From contig JAETOP010000051.1 in the NCBI GenBank assembly GCA_021771675.1, positions 1-25,787 on the forward strand: a DNA stretch of 25,787 nt, read 5' to 3'. This document shows positions 1-6,416 of this stretch, one piece after another; position 1 is the first letter of the stretch, and each line of letters begins with the position of its first letter. The notes under the pieces are model-generated. The model was not told the origin of the DNA and did no database searches. It worked only from the letters and a program-made list of their open reading frames with translations. Origin of the DNA: Oscillospiraceae bacterium (GTDB lineage Bacteria > Bacillota_A > Clostridia > Oscillospirales > Oscillospiraceae). The translations under genes and the position numbers were made by a program.

Positions 1-180
1 ATTGAACTCAATGTTATGACCCGCCAGTGCTTATCCCGTCGGATTGGTTCCTTGGAGCATCTGACTGCTGAACTCGCCGCATGGGAACAAAAACGCAATA
101 ACCAGACATCTAAAGTGAATTGGCATTTTCGGACCGAAGATGCTCGCCAGAAGCTTATTTCCCTATATCCTGAGCTCTGA
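1..180 (+). CDS. IS630-family transposase, C-terminal part (partial)
   Basis: The frame is open from base 1 and ends with TGA at 178-180, giving the last 59 residues of a protein that begins outside the window. It contains MTRQCLSRRIGS, a W-rich linker (AAWEQKRNNQ) and the ending FRTEDARQKLISLYPEL. This pattern is typical of the end of IS630-type DDE transposases, where the final part of the catalytic domain is followed by a short basic tail. The DDE residues lie mostly outside the window, so activity cannot be judged. An IS630 right end would be expected within a few dozen bases after the stop, but I could not delimit a terminal repeat with only one end visible. Family assignment rests on recall of the tail motif. 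Confidence 0.75.
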   Translation: MELNVMTRQCLSRRIGSLEHLTAELAAWEQKRNNQTSKVNWHFRTEDARQKLISLYPEL

Positions 181-211
181 CGTTTATTAACTTAGTTTGC
201 TTATCAACATG

Positions 212-406
212 TCAATACACTAGTATTTCGTCCAGATCGCAGTCCAGGGCTTCACAAATCAGGTCGAGGTGTTCCAAGTTGATACGTTCACACAGCTCAT
301 GGTACATTTCGTTGATGGTAGAGGCTCTGATGCCTGTAGCCCTTGCTAGGTCAGCCTGCGTCATTCTAAGCTCGCAAAGCTTTCGTGACAGTAAAATTTT
401 TATCAT
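212..406 (-). CDS. Small XRE/Cro-type HTH transcriptional regulator
   Basis: This 64-residue protein is a single helix-turn-helix domain. MTQADLARATGIRASTINEMYH (about residues 14-35) contains the Q-x-x-L-A recognition pattern of Cro/C1 proteins, and LDLICEALDCDLDEILVY is the usual last helix of the fold. There is no ligand or dimerisation domain. The ATG is preceded by AAAGGAG at good spacing. The upstream DNA holds a 61-bp inverted repeat (419-479) whose near arm overlaps the ribosome binding region, which suggests autoregulation; that is inference. It lies next to a transposase end and may be an accessory or element-linked regulator. Confidence 0.8.
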   Translation of the reverse strand: MIKILLSRKLCELRMTQADLARATGIRASTINEMYHELCERINLEHLDLICEALDCDLDEILVY

Positions 407-418
407 ACCAGCCGCTCC

Positions 419-479
419 TTTCGTAATAATCTACCAGATTTTGACGATTTTGTCTGGATTTTGTTAGATTATCACGAAA
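419..479. promoter_or_regulatory. Nested inverted repeat in front of the XRE gene, probable operator
   Basis: The outer arms are TTTCGTAATAATCTA (419-433) and TAGATTATCACGAAA (465-479), matching at 14 of 15 positions as an inverted repeat. Inside them lie CCAGA (434-438) and TCTGG (453-457). The left arm covers the Shine-Dalgarno region of the minus-strand XRE gene. An operator for that regulator, or a cruciform or hairpin in its leader, would fit. I see no convincing -35/-10 pair here. Confidence 0.55.
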
Positions 480-566
480 TGGGTTATAAGAAATAACCGC
501 CACAAAGTAACACCTGAAACTCTGCGGCGCTCATTTTTGCAATTTATGAATAGTTCAGCGGACAAA

Positions 567-619
567 CCAAAACGAACCCGGTTGCAGTGATATAAATCAC
601 AGCATCTGGGTTCGTTTGG
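567..619 (-). terminator. Hairpin terminator downstream of tRNA-Gln
   Basis: CCAAAACGAACCCGG at 567-581 pairs with CTGGGTTCGTTTGG ending at 619, and an inner GTGAT/ATCAC stem closes the loop. Read on the minus strand the stem is followed by TTTTGGTTTG. It lies just after the CCA end of the tRNA, where a terminator is expected. Confidence 0.6.
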
Positions 620-627
620 CTCTCTTT

Positions 628-701
628 TGGCAGAGGATGAGGGATTCGAACCCCCGCAAACGGAGTCAGAGTCCGGTGTGCTACCGTTACACAAATCCTC
701 T
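628..701 (-). tRNA. tRNA-Gln (anticodon CUG)
   Basis: The minus strand folds as a full cloverleaf. The acceptor AGAGGAT pairs with ATCCTCT, the D stem is GTG/CAC, the anticodon stem is CCGGA/TCCGT with one end mismatch, and the anticodon loop is CTCTGAC, giving anticodon CTG. The T arm is GGGGG TTCGAAT CCCTC. The discriminator is G, and CCA is encoded (628-630). The D arm and anticodon arm layout follow bacterial tRNA-Gln closely. The gene has its own promoter upstream and a hairpin downstream, so it looks like a single-gene transcription unit. CUG is the second glutamine isoacceptor beside UUG. Confidence 0.95.
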
Positions 702-717
702 GTGTTCAACCTTAGAT

Positions 718-745
718 ATTATAGCGTATTTTTTCGGAATGTCAA
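718..745 (-). promoter_or_regulatory. Promoter of tRNA-Gln
   Basis: On the minus strand TTGACA (740-745) and TATAAT (718-723) are separated by 16 bp, both perfect sigma-70/SigA consensus. The tRNA starts 17 bases further on, as expected for a stable RNA gene. Confidence 0.85.
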
Positions 746-803
746 GTGGAAGATATGCCATTTCCTGCAATATCTTTTTGGAAAATACAATTCACCATTC
801 CTA

Positions 804-852
804 TTGACAGATGGGTAACTTGTTGCTATAATTAAGTAGGTAACAAGTTACC
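804..852 (+). promoter_or_regulatory. Promoter with two MarR-type operators
   Basis: TTGACA (804-809) and TATAAT (827-832) are perfect consensus boxes 17 bp apart. GGTAACTTGTT (814-824) lies in the spacer. GGTAACAAGTTACC (839-852), an almost perfect palindrome, lies just after the -10 box and before the ribosome binding site. The first copy matches the reverse complement of the second at 11 positions. Repressor bound to either site would block RNA polymerase. The adjoining MarR gene is the likely repressor, which is inference from position and symmetry. Confidence 0.85.
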
Positions 853-867
853 AAAAGGGAGGACGGT

Positions 868-1362
868 ATGAATTTAGATGATTTAATTGCAAGATTTTCA
901 AATTCCACCGAGAACCAGAGAAAGGCTATTTTTAGCACCTTGTTTATTGCCGGGAACAGGTTGCAGACTCTTTTTGATGCCCGTATTCCGGAGGTGTCCT
1001 TAAAGCAATTCATGCTGCTATCAATTGTCAGGCAGTCGAAGGAAGAGCTGACTTTTACTCAATTGGGGGATTTGCTGGGGTGTTCACGGCAAAATATCAA
1101 AAAAATTGCGGATGTTTTGATGAAAAAAGGATTTATCACCATTGAGCAAAGTCCAAACGATACAAGGGCAATGTGCATCTGCCCGACAGAAAAAGCAAAT
1201 GACTATTTTACAAAGGATTTTTCAAAATACCAGGAAGAGCTGAAATATCTTTTTGAAGTTTACACGGATAAAGAGATTGAGACGCTTTTCATTCTTTTAT
1301 CAAAGCTCTATGGGGGAATCGAGAATCTGGAAAAGAGAGTTACGGATGAAAAGCAAAAATAA
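868..1362 (+). CDS. MarR-family transcriptional regulator
   Basis: This 164-residue protein has the MarR winged-helix layout. FTQLGDLLGCSRQNIKKIADVL (about residues 64-85) is the HTH, MKKGFITIEQSPNDTRAMCICPTEKA (about 86-111) is the beta wing with the conserved D-x-R, and helices on both sides form the dimer interface. GGGAGG precedes the ATG. Its own promoter carries two copies of a GTAAC-type palindrome, so autorepression is likely. The stop codon overlaps the Shine-Dalgarno of the next gene, a flavodoxin-like protein, so the two form an operon. MarR proteins next to flavodoxin-like genes often respond to oxidants or phenolic compounds; the ligand here is unknown. Base use is AT-richer than the housekeeping genes further right, which hints at transfer. 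Confidence 0.9.
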   Translation: MNLDDLIARFSNSTENQRKAIFSTLFIAGNRLQTLFDARIPEVSLKQFMLLSIVRQSKEELTFTQLGDLLGCSRQNIKKIADVLMKKGFITIEQSPNDTRAMCICPTEKANDYFTKDFSKYQEELKYLFEVYTDKEIETLFILLSKLYGGIENLEKRVTDEKQK

Positions 1363-1378
1363 GGAGGAGAATGTGCAT

Positions 1379-1903
1379 ATGAAAACAGTTGTCATTTATA
1401 ATTCACAGACAGGTTTCACAAGGCGCTATGCTGAGTGGATAGCGGAAGCGGCGGGGGCTGACTGCCTTGAACTATCAGATGCCAAAAAGAAGGATTTTAG
1501 CGCATATGAGGCAATCATTTTCGGGAGCTGGGCCTGTGCTGGCGGTATCAGCAAAATTCGCTGGTTTAAGGAGAGGATTGATGGATGGGAAGGTAAGAAG
1601 CTGATTGCCTTTTGCGTTGGAGGAAGCCCAATGGAAAACCCGGATGTTGAGGCCGCTCTGAACCGGAATTTCAGTGAGCCGGAGCGGAAAAAGGTGAAGG
1701 TATTTTACTGCCCCGGAGGGTTTTGCTATGAAAAAATGTCCACAATTTCCAAACTGATGATGAAAATGTTCCTGAAAACCCTGAAGGCAAAAAAGGAGAA
1801 AACCCAGGACGAAGAGGCAATGATAAAAATGATTTCCTCGTCCTACGATATTTCGGACAAAAAGTATATTGAGCCTATTTTGAATTTTTTAAGGAACTGC
1901 TGA
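1379..1903 (+). CDS. Flavodoxin-domain protein
   Basis: I choose the ATG at 1379 because AAGGAGGA lies about ten bases before it. The frame stays open further upstream but would run through the MarR gene. The product has 174 residues. It opens with KTVVIYNSQTGFTRRYAEWI, a beta strand and S-x-T-G-x-T phosphate-binding loop of flavodoxins, followed by AIIFGSWACAGGIS and KLIAFCVGGSP, which fit the second and third FMN-contacting loops. The Lys-rich helical tail (about residues 118-150) resembles the HemG/flavodoxin_5 group. It probably binds FMN and transfers electrons in the cytoplasm; partner and substrate are unknown. It is co-transcribed with marR and would be induced when the repressor is released. 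Confidence 0.8.
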   Translation: MKTVVIYNSQTGFTRRYAEWIAEAAGADCLELSDAKKKDFSAYEAIIFGSWACAGGISKIRWFKERIDGWEGKKLIAFCVGGSPMENPDVEAALNRNFSEPERKKVKVFYCPGGFCYEKMSTISKLMMKMFLKTLKAKKEKTQDEEAMIKMISSSYDISDKKYIEPILNFLRNC

Positions 1904-1925
1904 GAAAGTCAGCTAAAACAGGCTG

Positions 1926-1959
1926 CCCCCATGCCGCAAAAATTTTTGAGGCATGGGGG
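1926..1959. terminator. Hairpin between convergent genes
   Basis: CCCCCATGCC (1926-1935) pairs perfectly with GGCATGGGGG (1950-1959) around a 14-base AT-rich loop. It lies between the ends of the flavodoxin gene (plus) and the SGNH hydrolase gene (minus). There is no long T run on either side, so it is a weak or bidirectional terminator. Confidence 0.6.
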
Positions 1960-1970
1960 TTGATTCCATT

Positions 1971-2723
1971 TTACTGTGAATCGGATGCTTCCGTCGTGGA
2001 TGCGGTAAGGTGCCGGTGGATTTCTGCAGCAATCACCCTGTTCCCAAAGCTGTTGGGATGGACGCCATCCGTAAAGTAATCTCCGTGCCCTTCGGTGAGG
2101 GAATAGAGGTCGATGCACTCTACCTCGTTTTCCGCAGCGCATTTCTTCACAGCGGGGACGATTTTGTCCCGGATGATTTCATTCTGGATGTCAAAGGCCA
2201 CCACGTCGCTGCCGTTGGCGGGACAGGCGAAGGGCGGGCATATGAGAATCAGGCGCTTTACGGCCTGCTTGAGCTCTTTCACCCGCTGATCCAGCTGGGC
2301 ATCGAACCGCTCCTGGTTCCAGTTGTAGGGCTTGGAATCGTTGGTTCCCAGCATCAAAATGACAATTTCCGGATTCAGGGCCAGAGCAGCTTCAGGATAC
2401 CCACGCAGCGCTTTTTCCGCCATGCTCCAATAGGGACGGTCCCCCTCATTTTGCAGCGTGGCGCCGGAAACGCCATAGTTCAGCACCTGGTAGCTCCCAC
2501 CCAGAAGCTTTTCCAGCTTGGATTCCCAGCTGTCGATGGCTCTGGTTTTCACCACACCGGAGCCGAAGGTAATGCTGTCACCCAGCGCCACGATAATGGG
2601 GGCATCGCCGTGGGGTTTTTCCTTGGACGGAAGGGCAAGTTCCCGCATCCTTACCACGGCGTAAGCAGCCGCCGTCAGGGCAACGGGCACGCCCACTTTT
2701 AGAATTGCTTTGATTAGGCTCAT
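1971..2723 (-). CDS. Membrane-anchored SGNH/GDSL-family hydrolase
   Basis: The start at 2723 is chosen because AAGGAGG lies before it and because an upstream ATG would fall on the -10 box. The product has 250 residues. Residues 4-24 form an uncleaved-looking hydrophobic helix. The SGNH blocks follow: ALGDSITFG with nucleophile Ser50 (block I), NYGVSGAT near residue 82 (block II, Gly), GTND at 126-129 (block III, Asn128), and DGVHPN with Asp219 and His222 (block V). All catalytic residues are present. The family removes acyl or acetyl groups from lipids or glycans. Membrane attachment with an outside catalytic domain suggests action on cell-wall or imported glycans, but the substrate cannot be read from sequence. 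It is divergent from tag, with its own promoter. Confidence 0.85.
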   Translation of the reverse strand: MSLIKAILKVGVPVALTAAAYAVVRMRELALPSKEKPHGDAPIIVALGDSITFGSGVVKTRAIDSWESKLEKLLGGSYQVLNYGVSGATLQNEGDRPYWSMAEKALRGYPEAALALNPEIVILMLGTNDSKPYNWNQERFDAQLDQRVKELKQAVKRLILICPPFACPANGSDVVAFDIQNEIIRDKIVPAVKKCAAENEVECIDLYSLTEGHGDYFTDGVHPNSFGNRVIAAEIHRHLTASTTEASDSQ

Positions 2724-2752
2724 CAGTTGGCCTCCTTTTTCTGTTTGGAACA

Positions 2753-2781
2753 AGTATACCCGAATTTTCCTCCAAATGCAA
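2753..2781 (-). promoter_or_regulatory. Promoter of the SGNH hydrolase gene
   Basis: On the minus strand TTGCAT (2776-2781) and TATACT (2753-2758) are 17 bp apart. The spacing and boxes fit SigA. The transcript would start about 20-25 bases before the chosen ATG. Confidence 0.65.
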
Positions 2782-2800
2782 GGGAAAGAATTCCTCCGGG

Positions 2801-2829
2801 TTGCAAACTGAACCGTAAGATGATATACT
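2801..2829 (+). promoter_or_regulatory. Promoter of tag
   Basis: TTGCAA (2801-2806) and TATACT (2824-2829) are 17 bp apart, with AAAGGAGG and the tag ATG just downstream. It lies back to back with the SGNH hydrolase promoter. Confidence 0.7.
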
Positions 2830-2850
2830 CAAAAAAAGGAGGTTGGAGAG

Positions 2851-3453
2851 ATGAACCGCTGTCCCTGGTGCCTGGGCACCGAGAAGATGATCCGCTATCA
2901 TGATGAGGAGTGGGGGGCGCCTGTGCACGATGACCGAAAACAATTTGAATTTCTCATGTTGGAGGCCATGCAGTGCGGCCTAAGCTGGAATCTGATGATT
3001 GAAAAACGGGAAATTTTTCGGGCATGCTTTTCGGATTTTGATTATGATGATATTGCCGCATTCAACGAGGAGGATGTGCAGAGAATCCTGGAGTATCCCG
3101 GCATGATCCGCTCTCCACGGAAAATCCGGGCCATTATCAACAATGCCCGCTGCTTCCAGCAGGTTCGGCGGGAATTCGGTTCCTTCGACGGATGGCTCTG
3201 GGGGTTTGCCCAGGGGAAAACAATCCTCTACGACGGACACGAAAACGGAAATCTCCCTGCCGCCAACGGCCTGTCCGACAAAGTCGCCAGGGAACTGAAA
3301 CGCCGGGGGTTCAAATATCTGGGCAGCGTCACCGTCTACGCCCATTTGCAGGCCTGCGGTATCATCAACGACCATTTGAAAAGCTGCTTCCGATATAACG
3401 AAATCATCAAAAACCATCCGATCATCCGGCTCTTGCCGGAGAATGAGCGGTAA
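2851..3453 (+). CDS. tag: DNA-3-methyladenine glycosylase I
   Basis: This 200-residue protein excises 3-methyladenine from alkylated DNA, opening base excision repair. Key residues align with the well-studied E. coli enzyme at the same positions: zinc ligands Cys4, His17, His175 and Cys179, catalytic-site Glu38, and Trp46 in LSW. The opening CPWC and the YHDEEWG motif are family signatures. AAAGGAGG precedes the ATG, and the gene has its own promoter. It appears monocistronic and divergent from the SGNH hydrolase gene. The length is normal and no anomaly is seen. Function is assigned by family knowledge and intact residues. Confidence 0.95.
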   Translation: MNRCPWCLGTEKMIRYHDEEWGAPVHDDRKQFEFLMLEAMQCGLSWNLMIEKREIFRACFSDFDYDDIAAFNEEDVQRILEYPGMIRSPRKIRAIINNARCFQQVRREFGSFDGWLWGFAQGKTILYDGHENGNLPAANGLSDKVARELKRRGFKYLGSVTVYAHLQACGIINDHLKSCFRYNEIIKNHPIIRLLPENER

Positions 3454-3501
3454 AGGATGGGAAACTGACCCTTTCCATAGGAAAGAGAATGTGGATTTTT
3501 C

Positions 3502-3530
3502 GTGACTTCTGCGTTTATTTGTGATATACT
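3502..3530 (+). promoter_or_regulatory. Possible promoter of the homocysteine synthesis genes
   Basis: TATACT (3525-3530) is a good -10 box. At 17 bp upstream lies GTGACT (3502-3507), a weak -35 box. The leader of about 65 bases ends in GGAGG before the ATG at 3603. I found no SAM riboswitch or T-box features in it. Confidence 0.45.
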
Positions 3531-3602
3531 GCAAACTGCCGCAGGACGCCCTTTTTGACAGGGAGGGCGGCGGCGCCATCGCTGATTTTGGAGGAAAACA
3601 AT

Positions 3603-4880
3603 ATGTCCGATTACCAATTTGACACCAAGTGCATCCAGTCCGGCTACAAGCCTGGCAATTCCCAGCCCCGGACGCTGCCTATTTACCAGAGCACCACCTA
3701 TAAATACGATGATGCCGATGCTCTGGGAAAGCTTTTTGACCTGAAGGCCGAGGGGCATATGTACTCCCGGATTTCCAATCCAACCTTGGCGGCGGTGGAA
3801 GAGAAGCTTTCAGATTTGGAGGGCGGCGTGGGTGCAATGCTGGTTTCCTCCGGACAGTCGGCAAATCTGCTGGCGGTATTCAACATCTGCTCCGCTGGCC
3901 AAAATCTGATTGCGATGAACAATATCTATGGCGGCACCATCAATCTGCTGTCCGTGACCATGGCGAGAATGGGGATTGAGGTGCGCTATGCCAACGACAA
4001 GATGACCGATGAAGAGGTGGAGGCGCTTTTTGACGAAAACACCCGCTTGGTCTTCGGCGAGACCATTGCGAATCCGGCCCTGACGGTGTTTGATATTTCC
4101 AGGTTCGCCGCCATTGCTCACCGGCATCAGGTTCCTCTGATTGTGGACAACACCTTTGCCACGCCCTGCCTCTGCCGTCCCTTTGAGCACGGGGCGGACA
4201 TTGTGACCCACTCCACCAGCAAATACATGGACGGCCACGCCAACGTACTGGGCGGTGTGGTGATTGACGGCGGCAGTTTTGACTGGGAGGCCTCCGGCAA
4301 ATTCCCGGAACTCACCACCCCCGACGAGAGCTACCACGGCGTGGTATATACCAAGCAGTTCGGCCCGGCGGCCTATGTCACCAAGGCGAGGGTGCAGCTG
4401 CTGCGGGACTTCGGCTGCACCATGGCCCCCATTTCCGCCTACCTTTTGAATCTGGGCCTGGAATCCATGGCCCTGCGGGTTCGCAAGCACAGCGAAAACG
4501 CTTTGGAGGTGGCCAAATTCCTGGAAACCCAGCCCCAGGTGCTCTGGGTCAACTATCCGGCGCTTCCCTCCAGCCCCTACCATGCCCTGGCCGAAAAATA
4601 TCTGCCCCTGGGAGCCTCCGGCGTTGTCTCCTTCGGCGTGAAGGGGGGCAGGGAGGCGGCCATGAAGCTGATGAACAGTCTGCGCCTGGCCCAGATTGTG
4701 GTGCATGTGGCGGATGCCAGAACCTGTGTGCTCCATCCTGCCAGCACCACCCACCGGCAGCTCACCGATCAGCAGCTGGCGGACTCCGGCATTGGGCCCG
4801 AGTTCATCCGCTTCTCCGTGGGCATCGAGGATGTCCAGGACATCATCCAGGATTTGAAGCAGGCCCTAGGGAACCTCTGA
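3603..4880 (+). CDS. O-acetylhomoserine sulfhydrylase (PLP-dependent)
   Basis: The start at 3603 has GGAGGAAAACAAT directly before it; the frame is open further upstream without a good site. The 425-residue product belongs to the Cys/Met-metabolism PLP family. YSRISNPT (54-61) carries the phosphate-contacting Tyr and Arg of the neighbouring subunit, VDNTFATP (181-188) holds the PLP-ring Asp182, and HSTSKYMDGH (203-212) holds the Schiff-base Lys207. Long insertions around TPDESYHGVVY are typical of MetY-type O-acetylhomoserine sulfhydrylases rather than cystathionine enzymes. The next gene makes O-acetylhomoserine, which supports direct conversion with sulfide to homocysteine. The last residues (GNL) and the TGA are encoded by the end of an inserted foldback element (4869-5031), so the original C-terminus has been replaced. 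Confidence 0.9.
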   Translation: MSDYQFDTKCIQSGYKPGNSQPRTLPIYQSTTYKYDDADALGKLFDLKAEGHMYSRISNPTLAAVEEKLSDLEGGVGAMLVSSGQSANLLAVFNICSAGQNLIAMNNIYGGTINLLSVTMARMGIEVRYANDKMTDEEVEALFDENTRLVFGETIANPALTVFDISRFAAIAHRHQVPLIVDNTFATPCLCRPFEHGADIVTHSTSKYMDGHANVLGGVVIDGGSFDWEASGKFPELTTPDESYHGVVYTKQFGPAAYVTKARVQLLRDFGCTMAPISAYLLNLGLESMALRVRKHSENALEVAKFLETQPQVLWVNYPALPSSPYHALAEKYLPLGASGVVSFGVKGGREAAMKLMNSLRLAQIVVHVADARTCVLHPASTTHRQLTDQQLADSGIGPEFIRFSVGIEDVQDIIQDLKQALGNL

Positions 4881-5031
4881 ATAATTCGCCTGCGGCTGAA
4901 CAGCGGGTCTTTTGCCCCACCCGTGCAGTATCAAAATTGGGAAATACACAAAGTATTCCCACAATTTTGATACTTTCGGTTGAGCCAAAATCCCTCGCTG
5001 TCAGCTCTTGCCGAATTAATCAGAGGTTCCC
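4869..5031. repeat. 163-bp foldback (MITE-like) element
   Basis: The whole segment is one long imperfect palindrome. The ends are GGGAACCTCTGAATAATTCG (4869-4888) and, reverse-complemented, GGGAACCTCTGATTAATTCG (5012-5031), 19 of 20 identical. The arms keep aligning inward (GCTGAACAGCGGG against GCTGACAGCGAGG) to a strong central hairpin, AGTATCAAAATTG (4927-4939) with CAATTTTGATACT (4962-4974), around a loop of about five bases. No coding sequence fits inside. The structure resembles a MITE or foldback repeat that a transposase could move in trans. It begins inside the last codons of the sulfhydrylase gene and ends 41 bases before the next gene. Confidence 0.8.
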
Positions 5032-5072
5032 CTGGGGCAGCTGAACTGATCTGATACAAAGGAGAGCCCCCA

Positions 5073-6014
5073 ATGCCAATTCGTATTCCCAACAATCTCC
5101 CGGCCAGAGGCGTTCTGGAGGGGGAGAACATCTTTGTCATGACCCAGGCCCGGGCAGAGTCCCAGCAGATTCGCCCCCTTCGCATTGGTCTGCTGAATTT
5201 GATGCCCACCAAAATCACCACGGAAACCCAGCTGTCCCGGCTCTTGGGAAATACCCCGCTGCAAGTGGAGCTGTTTTTGATCCAGGTTTCTTCCCACCAG
5301 CCCAAGAATACTCCCCAGGAGCACATGATTGCCTTTTACCGGACTTTTGAAGAGATCAAAGAAGAATACTTTGACGGCTTCATCATCACAGGAGCGCCGG
5401 TGGAGCAGCTGCCCTTTGAGCAGGTGGAATACTGGCAGGAGCTGTGCGGCATCATGGAGTGGACCAAGACCCATGTCCACAGTACCCTGCACATCTGCTG
5501 GGGGGCCCAGGCGGCGCTGTACTACCATTTCGGGGTGGAGAAGATTCCCTTGGAGGAGAAGCTCTTCGGTGTGTTTCCTCACCGAGTGCTCTATAAGAAT
5601 CCGATTTTACTGCGAGGCTTTGATGATGAATTCTGGGCGCCCCACTCCCGGCACACCACCGTCCGGTGGGAGGATGTGGCGGCCATCCCGGAAATCAAAA
5701 TCCTGGCAGGCTCGGAGCAGGCGGGGCTCTATGCCATGTCCACCCAGTATGGCCATCAGCTGTTCATCACCGGGCATTCCGAATATGACGCCGATACGCT
5801 GAAGCTGGAATACCTCCGGGACAAAAACGCCGGAAAGCCCATCCGTGTGCCGGAGAATTACTTTCCCAACGACGATGAAACCCAGCCCCCCAGAGTTACC
5901 TGGCGGGGACACGCCAACCTGCTGTTTTCCAATTGGCTGAACTACATCGTCTATCAGACGGTGCCCTATGATGTGATGGCCGTGGGCAGGGGAGAGCGAA
6001 CCGATGAAAAATAA
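5073..6014 (+). CDS. metAA: Homoserine O-acetyltransferase (MetA type)
   Basis: This 313-residue enzyme belongs to the MetA/HTS glutamine-amidotransferase-like fold. The active-site residues sit at the reference numbers: Cys142 in HICWGAQ, His235 and Glu237 in TGHSEYD. Residue 111 in [11 protein letters not shown] is Glu. In this family Glu111 goes with acetyl-CoA use and Gly with succinyl-CoA, so the enzyme is predicted to acetylate homoserine. It acts in the cytoplasm, and its product feeds the sulfhydrylase encoded just upstream. The start has AAGGAGAG before it. The two genes are probably co-transcribed, although the intergenic space is largely filled by the foldback element, whose RNA hairpin could lower expression of this gene. 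Confidence 0.93.
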   Translation: MPIRIPNNLPARGVLEGENIFVMTQARAESQQIRPLRIGLLNLMPTKITTETQLSRLLGNTPLQVELFLIQVSSHQPKNTPQEHMIAFYRTFEEIKEEYFDGFIITGAPVEQLPFEQVEYWQELCGIMEWTKTHVHSTLHICWGAQAALYYHFGVEKIPLEEKLFGVFPHRVLYKNPILLRGFDDEFWAPHSRHTTVRWEDVAAIPEIKILAGSEQAGLYAMSTQYGHQLFITGHSEYDADTLKLEYLRDKNAGKPIRVPENYFPNDDETQPPRVTWRGHANLLFSNWLNYIVYQTVPYDVMAVGRGERTDEK

Positions 6015-6079
6015 GGCAACGCCGCATAATGGGGCAAAAGATCCGGCGAAAGCCGAAGCTCCCGTTGTGCGGCGTGGCC
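6015..6079. repeat. 65-bp palindromic repeat with GAAA-capped core
   Basis: Starting one base after the metAA stop, GGCAACGCCGCATAATGGG is matched in inverted orientation by CCCGTTGTGCGGCGTGGCC at the right end, about 16 of 19 paired. The centre is CGGC GAAA GCCG, a perfect GNRA-type tetraloop hairpin. It resembles an extragenic palindromic (REP-like) repeat and is unlike the 4869-5031 element. A normal terminator follows separately, so it is not simply the terminator. Confidence 0.65.
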
Positions 6080-6084
6080 ATAAT

Positions 6085-6130
6085 AAAAGACCTGAGAAGC
6101 ATTATCCTTGCTTCCCAGGCCTTTTCTTTT
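6085..6130. terminator. Bidirectional terminator between convergent genes
   Basis: AAAAGACCTGAGAAGC (6085-6100) pairs with GCTTCCCAGGCCTTTT (6110-6125) with single mismatches. The plus strand continues CTTTTCTTTT, and the minus strand ends in TCTTTTATT. It serves metAA (plus) and the small membrane protein gene (minus). Confidence 0.8.
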
Positions 6131-6135
6131 GGAGA

Positions 6136-6396
6136 TTATTCCTCTTCTTCGTCCTCGGCGTCTTCGGAAGTTTCCCCTTCCAACTTCACGGAAGGGGAAC
6201 CGGCGTTGTTGTTGCCGTTGTGGCTGCCGATGGTGACGGACTTCTTCGGAGCGAGGATGATGCCCACCAGGATTCCCACGGCGGTGCAGGCCACGGCACC
6301 GAAGACCAGCTCCCGGTTGGTGCGAATACAGGTCTTGTCCAGATCGGACAGGCTGGCCTGAACATTTTTCTTGATGGTTCTCCAAATTTCTCTCAT
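6136..6396 (-). CDS. Small membrane protein of unknown function, acidic tail
   Basis: This 86-residue protein is not recognised as a characterised family. Residues 1-28 are charged. Residues about 29-49 (ELVFGAVACTAVGILVGIILA) form one Gly/Ala-rich transmembrane segment, followed by PKKS, loosely like the YtxH group of small stress-linked membrane proteins. The tail is Asn/Gly-rich and ends in a run of Glu and Asp. AGGAGG lies before the ATG. It begins 20 bases after the AraC stop codon, so the two are probably one transcript and the protein may belong to the same control module. A shared terminator follows. Confidence 0.7.
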   Translation of the reverse strand: MREIWRTIKKNVQASLSDLDKTCIRTNRELVFGAVACTAVGILVGIILAPKKSVTIGSHNGNNNAGSPSVKLEGETSEDAEDEEEE

Positions 6397-6416
6397 GATA
6401 AAACCTCCTGAATGAT

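Noticed and set aside
464..709. Short minus-strand open frame over the tRNA-Gln gene
   Set aside because: It reads through the cloverleaf and its terminator hairpin, so it is not a protein gene.
3454..3602. Possible SAM riboswitch or T-box before the homocysteine genes
   Set aside because: I looked for the conserved SAM-box helices and the T-box sequence and saw neither in this short leader.
4927..4974. Central hairpin of the foldback as a simple intrinsic terminator
   Set aside because: It lacks a T run and is the inner part of a much longer palindrome, so a terminator label alone would miss the structure.
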